This document shows positions 63,299-64,000 of a DNA stretch of 64,000 nt, in pieces (positions within the stretch are counted from its first letter, which is position 1; each line of letters opens with the position of its first letter). The stretch comes from Luteimonas abyssi (lineage in GTDB: Bacteria > Pseudomonadota > Gammaproteobacteria > Xanthomonadales > Xanthomonadaceae), in the NCBI RefSeq assembly GCF_001482195.1, contig NZ_KQ759763.1, positions 630,459 to 694,458 of the forward strand, given 5' to 3'. The position numbers were made by a program, and so were the translations under genes. Under the pieces are notes generated by a model, which did no database searches, was not told the DNA's origin, and worked only from the letters and a program-made list of their open reading frames with translations.

Positions 63299-63904
63299 AT
63301 GGGTAGCGCGTTGATCCTGCTCGTAATTCTTCTGGGCGCCGCCGCCGTGCTCGTGTTCTGGGGCGTCGGCATCTACAACGGCCTGGTCACGGCCCGGAAT
63401 GCATTCAAGAACGCCTTTGCACAGATCGATGTGCAGCTGCAGCGTCGATTCGACCTCATCCCCAATCTGGTGGAGACCGCGAAGGGCTACATGGCCCACG
63501 AGCGGCAGACGCTGGACGCGGTGGTGGCCGCCCGCGGCGCGGCGGTGAGCGGCCTGCAGGCGGCCAAGGCGAACCCGGGCGATCCGGCCGCGATGGCCGA
63601 GCTCGCGCAGACCCAGGGCGCGCTCAACGGAGCGCTGGGCCGGCTGCTGGCGGTGGTCGAGGCCTATCCCGATCTCAAGGCCAGCCAGAACATGATGCAG
63701 CTCACCGAGGAGCTGACCAGCACCGAGAACCGTGTCGCCTTCGCGCGGCAGGCCTACAACGATTCGGTGATGGCCTACAACAACAGGCGCGAGGTGTTCC
63801 CGTCCAACATCGTCGCCGGCATGTTCAAGTTCGAGCCGGCTGCGCTGCTCGACATCCCCGAGGACCGGGCCGAAGTGCGCGAAGCGCCCAAGGTGCAGTT
63901 CTGA
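63299..63904 (+). CDS. LemA-family membrane protein
   Basis: 201 aa. One N-terminal membrane helix (4-25) with the short outside N-terminus typical for LemA, then the family block YNGLVTARNAFKNAFAQIDVQLQRRFDLIPNLV (cut) and the later AYNDSVMAYNNRREVFPSNIVA ending. Function unknown; LemA is often followed by a membrane peptidase gene. A ribosome binding site AAGGGGAG lies 5 bases before the ATG. It is divergent from the beta-lactamase-fold gene. Confidence 0.92.
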   Translation: MGSALILLVILLGAAAVLVFWGVGIYNGLVTARNAFKNAFAQIDVQLQRRFDLIPNLVETAKGYMAHERQTLDAVVAARGAAVSGLQAAKANPGDPAAMAELAQTQGALNGALGRLLAVVEAYPDLKASQNMMQLTEELTSTENRVAFARQAYNDSVMAYNNRREVFPSNIVAGMFKFEPAALLDIPEDRAEVREAPKVQF

Positions 63905-63991
63905 GGTGCGGGTGCGGTTGAGGGGGCTGCTCTCGCGCTGGGGTCGGCACGATCGTGTCGACCGGCGCGATGCGCGCCGGGACGGACGCCG

Positions 63992-64000
63992 ATGAATTTC
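63992..64000 (+). CDS. Start of a gene cut by the window end (M48-type peptidase expected)
   Basis: Only ATG AAT TTC is visible. In related genomes LemA is followed by an M48 metallopeptidase whose N-terminus begins with MNF; I infer the same here. Nothing else can be said. Confidence 0.25.

Noticed and set aside
63907..63995. 28-codon GTG-started frame after LemA, overlapping the next start by ATGA
   Set aside because: Arg-rich product with no family resemblance and a poor start; probably untranslated spacer.

Overview
The window is a single 64 kb stretch of high-GC (roughly 68-70 percent) chromosomal DNA. It very probably comes from a Lysobacteraceae (Xanthomonadaceae) bacterium of the Lysobacter/Luteimonas type. 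The grounds are the protein families present (DUF3348/DUF802/OmpA/DUF2894 cassette, Caulobacter/Xanthomonas-type TonB receptors, peptidyl-Asp-type M12 protease, Lys/Ala-rich H1-like protein), an LPS-type gene beside an electron-transfer-flavoprotein gene, and the gene order. I see no IS element, tRNA, rRNA, CRISPR array or prophage. Most of the window is core chromosome. Two places look accessory: 14.3-30.1 kb (sugar locus, toxin-like orphan, gene relic, imperfect repeat pair) and perhaps 34.8-36.5 kb.

Layout. 0-7.3 kb: edge of a polysaccharide gene (RgpF family, cut by the window start), ETF-ubiquinone oxidoreductase, AlkB-type repair dioxygenase, IlvE, a secreted M12 metalloprotease, a small exported protein and MetF. 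7.5-12.4 kb: a DUF3228 gene, then a four-gene operon encoding a four-TM MotA/ZorA-like protein with a long coiled-coil tail, a MotB/OmpA-like partner with a conserved membrane Asp, and two flanking DUF proteins. This has the architecture of an ion-driven 5:2 motor of unknown purpose. 12.6-15.3 kb: membrane-anchored malate:quinone oxidoreductase and an exported esterase.

15.4-28.2 kb is a sugar-utilisation regulon controlled by a DeoR/AgaR-type repressor with visible TTTCGTT operators: Tat-exported GH36 glycosidase, EamA permease, GatZ/KbaZ protein, AgaS deaminase/isomerase and a BadF-type sugar kinase on the minus strand; a lipoprotein amidohydrolase, a TonB receptor and a secreted barrel-type protein on the plus strand. 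I infer N-acetylgalactosamine or an alpha-galactosaminide as the substrate. 28.2-30.2 kb holds a cholera-toxin-like ADP-ribosyltransferase orphan, a relic of the secreted barrel protein and a beta-helix protein.

30.2-41.3 kb: AhcY behind an S-adenosylhomocysteine riboswitch, an S9 peptidase, a LysM protein without a signal peptide, the Anbu/alpha-E/ATP-grasp operon, and MetK. With MetF this places three activated-methyl-cycle genes in one window. 41.6-50.1 kb: a run of housekeeping and uncharacterised genes (LpxH-like phosphoesterase, SEC-C protein, DUF457 membrane protein, DusB, lipoprotein, ribokinase, NupC, aldo/keto reductase); ribokinase and NupC together suggest nucleoside salvage. 50.1-54.4 kb: a Fur-controlled haem uptake operon (HemP, haem receptor and two poorly known proteins). 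54.6-56.9 kb: ECF sigma factor, putative membrane anti-sigma factor and exported PDZ protein. 57.1-64 kb: SPFH/NfeD pair, GcvT and GcvH, histone-H1-like protein with a long leader, exported beta-lactamase-fold hydrolase, LemA, and the first codons of one more gene.
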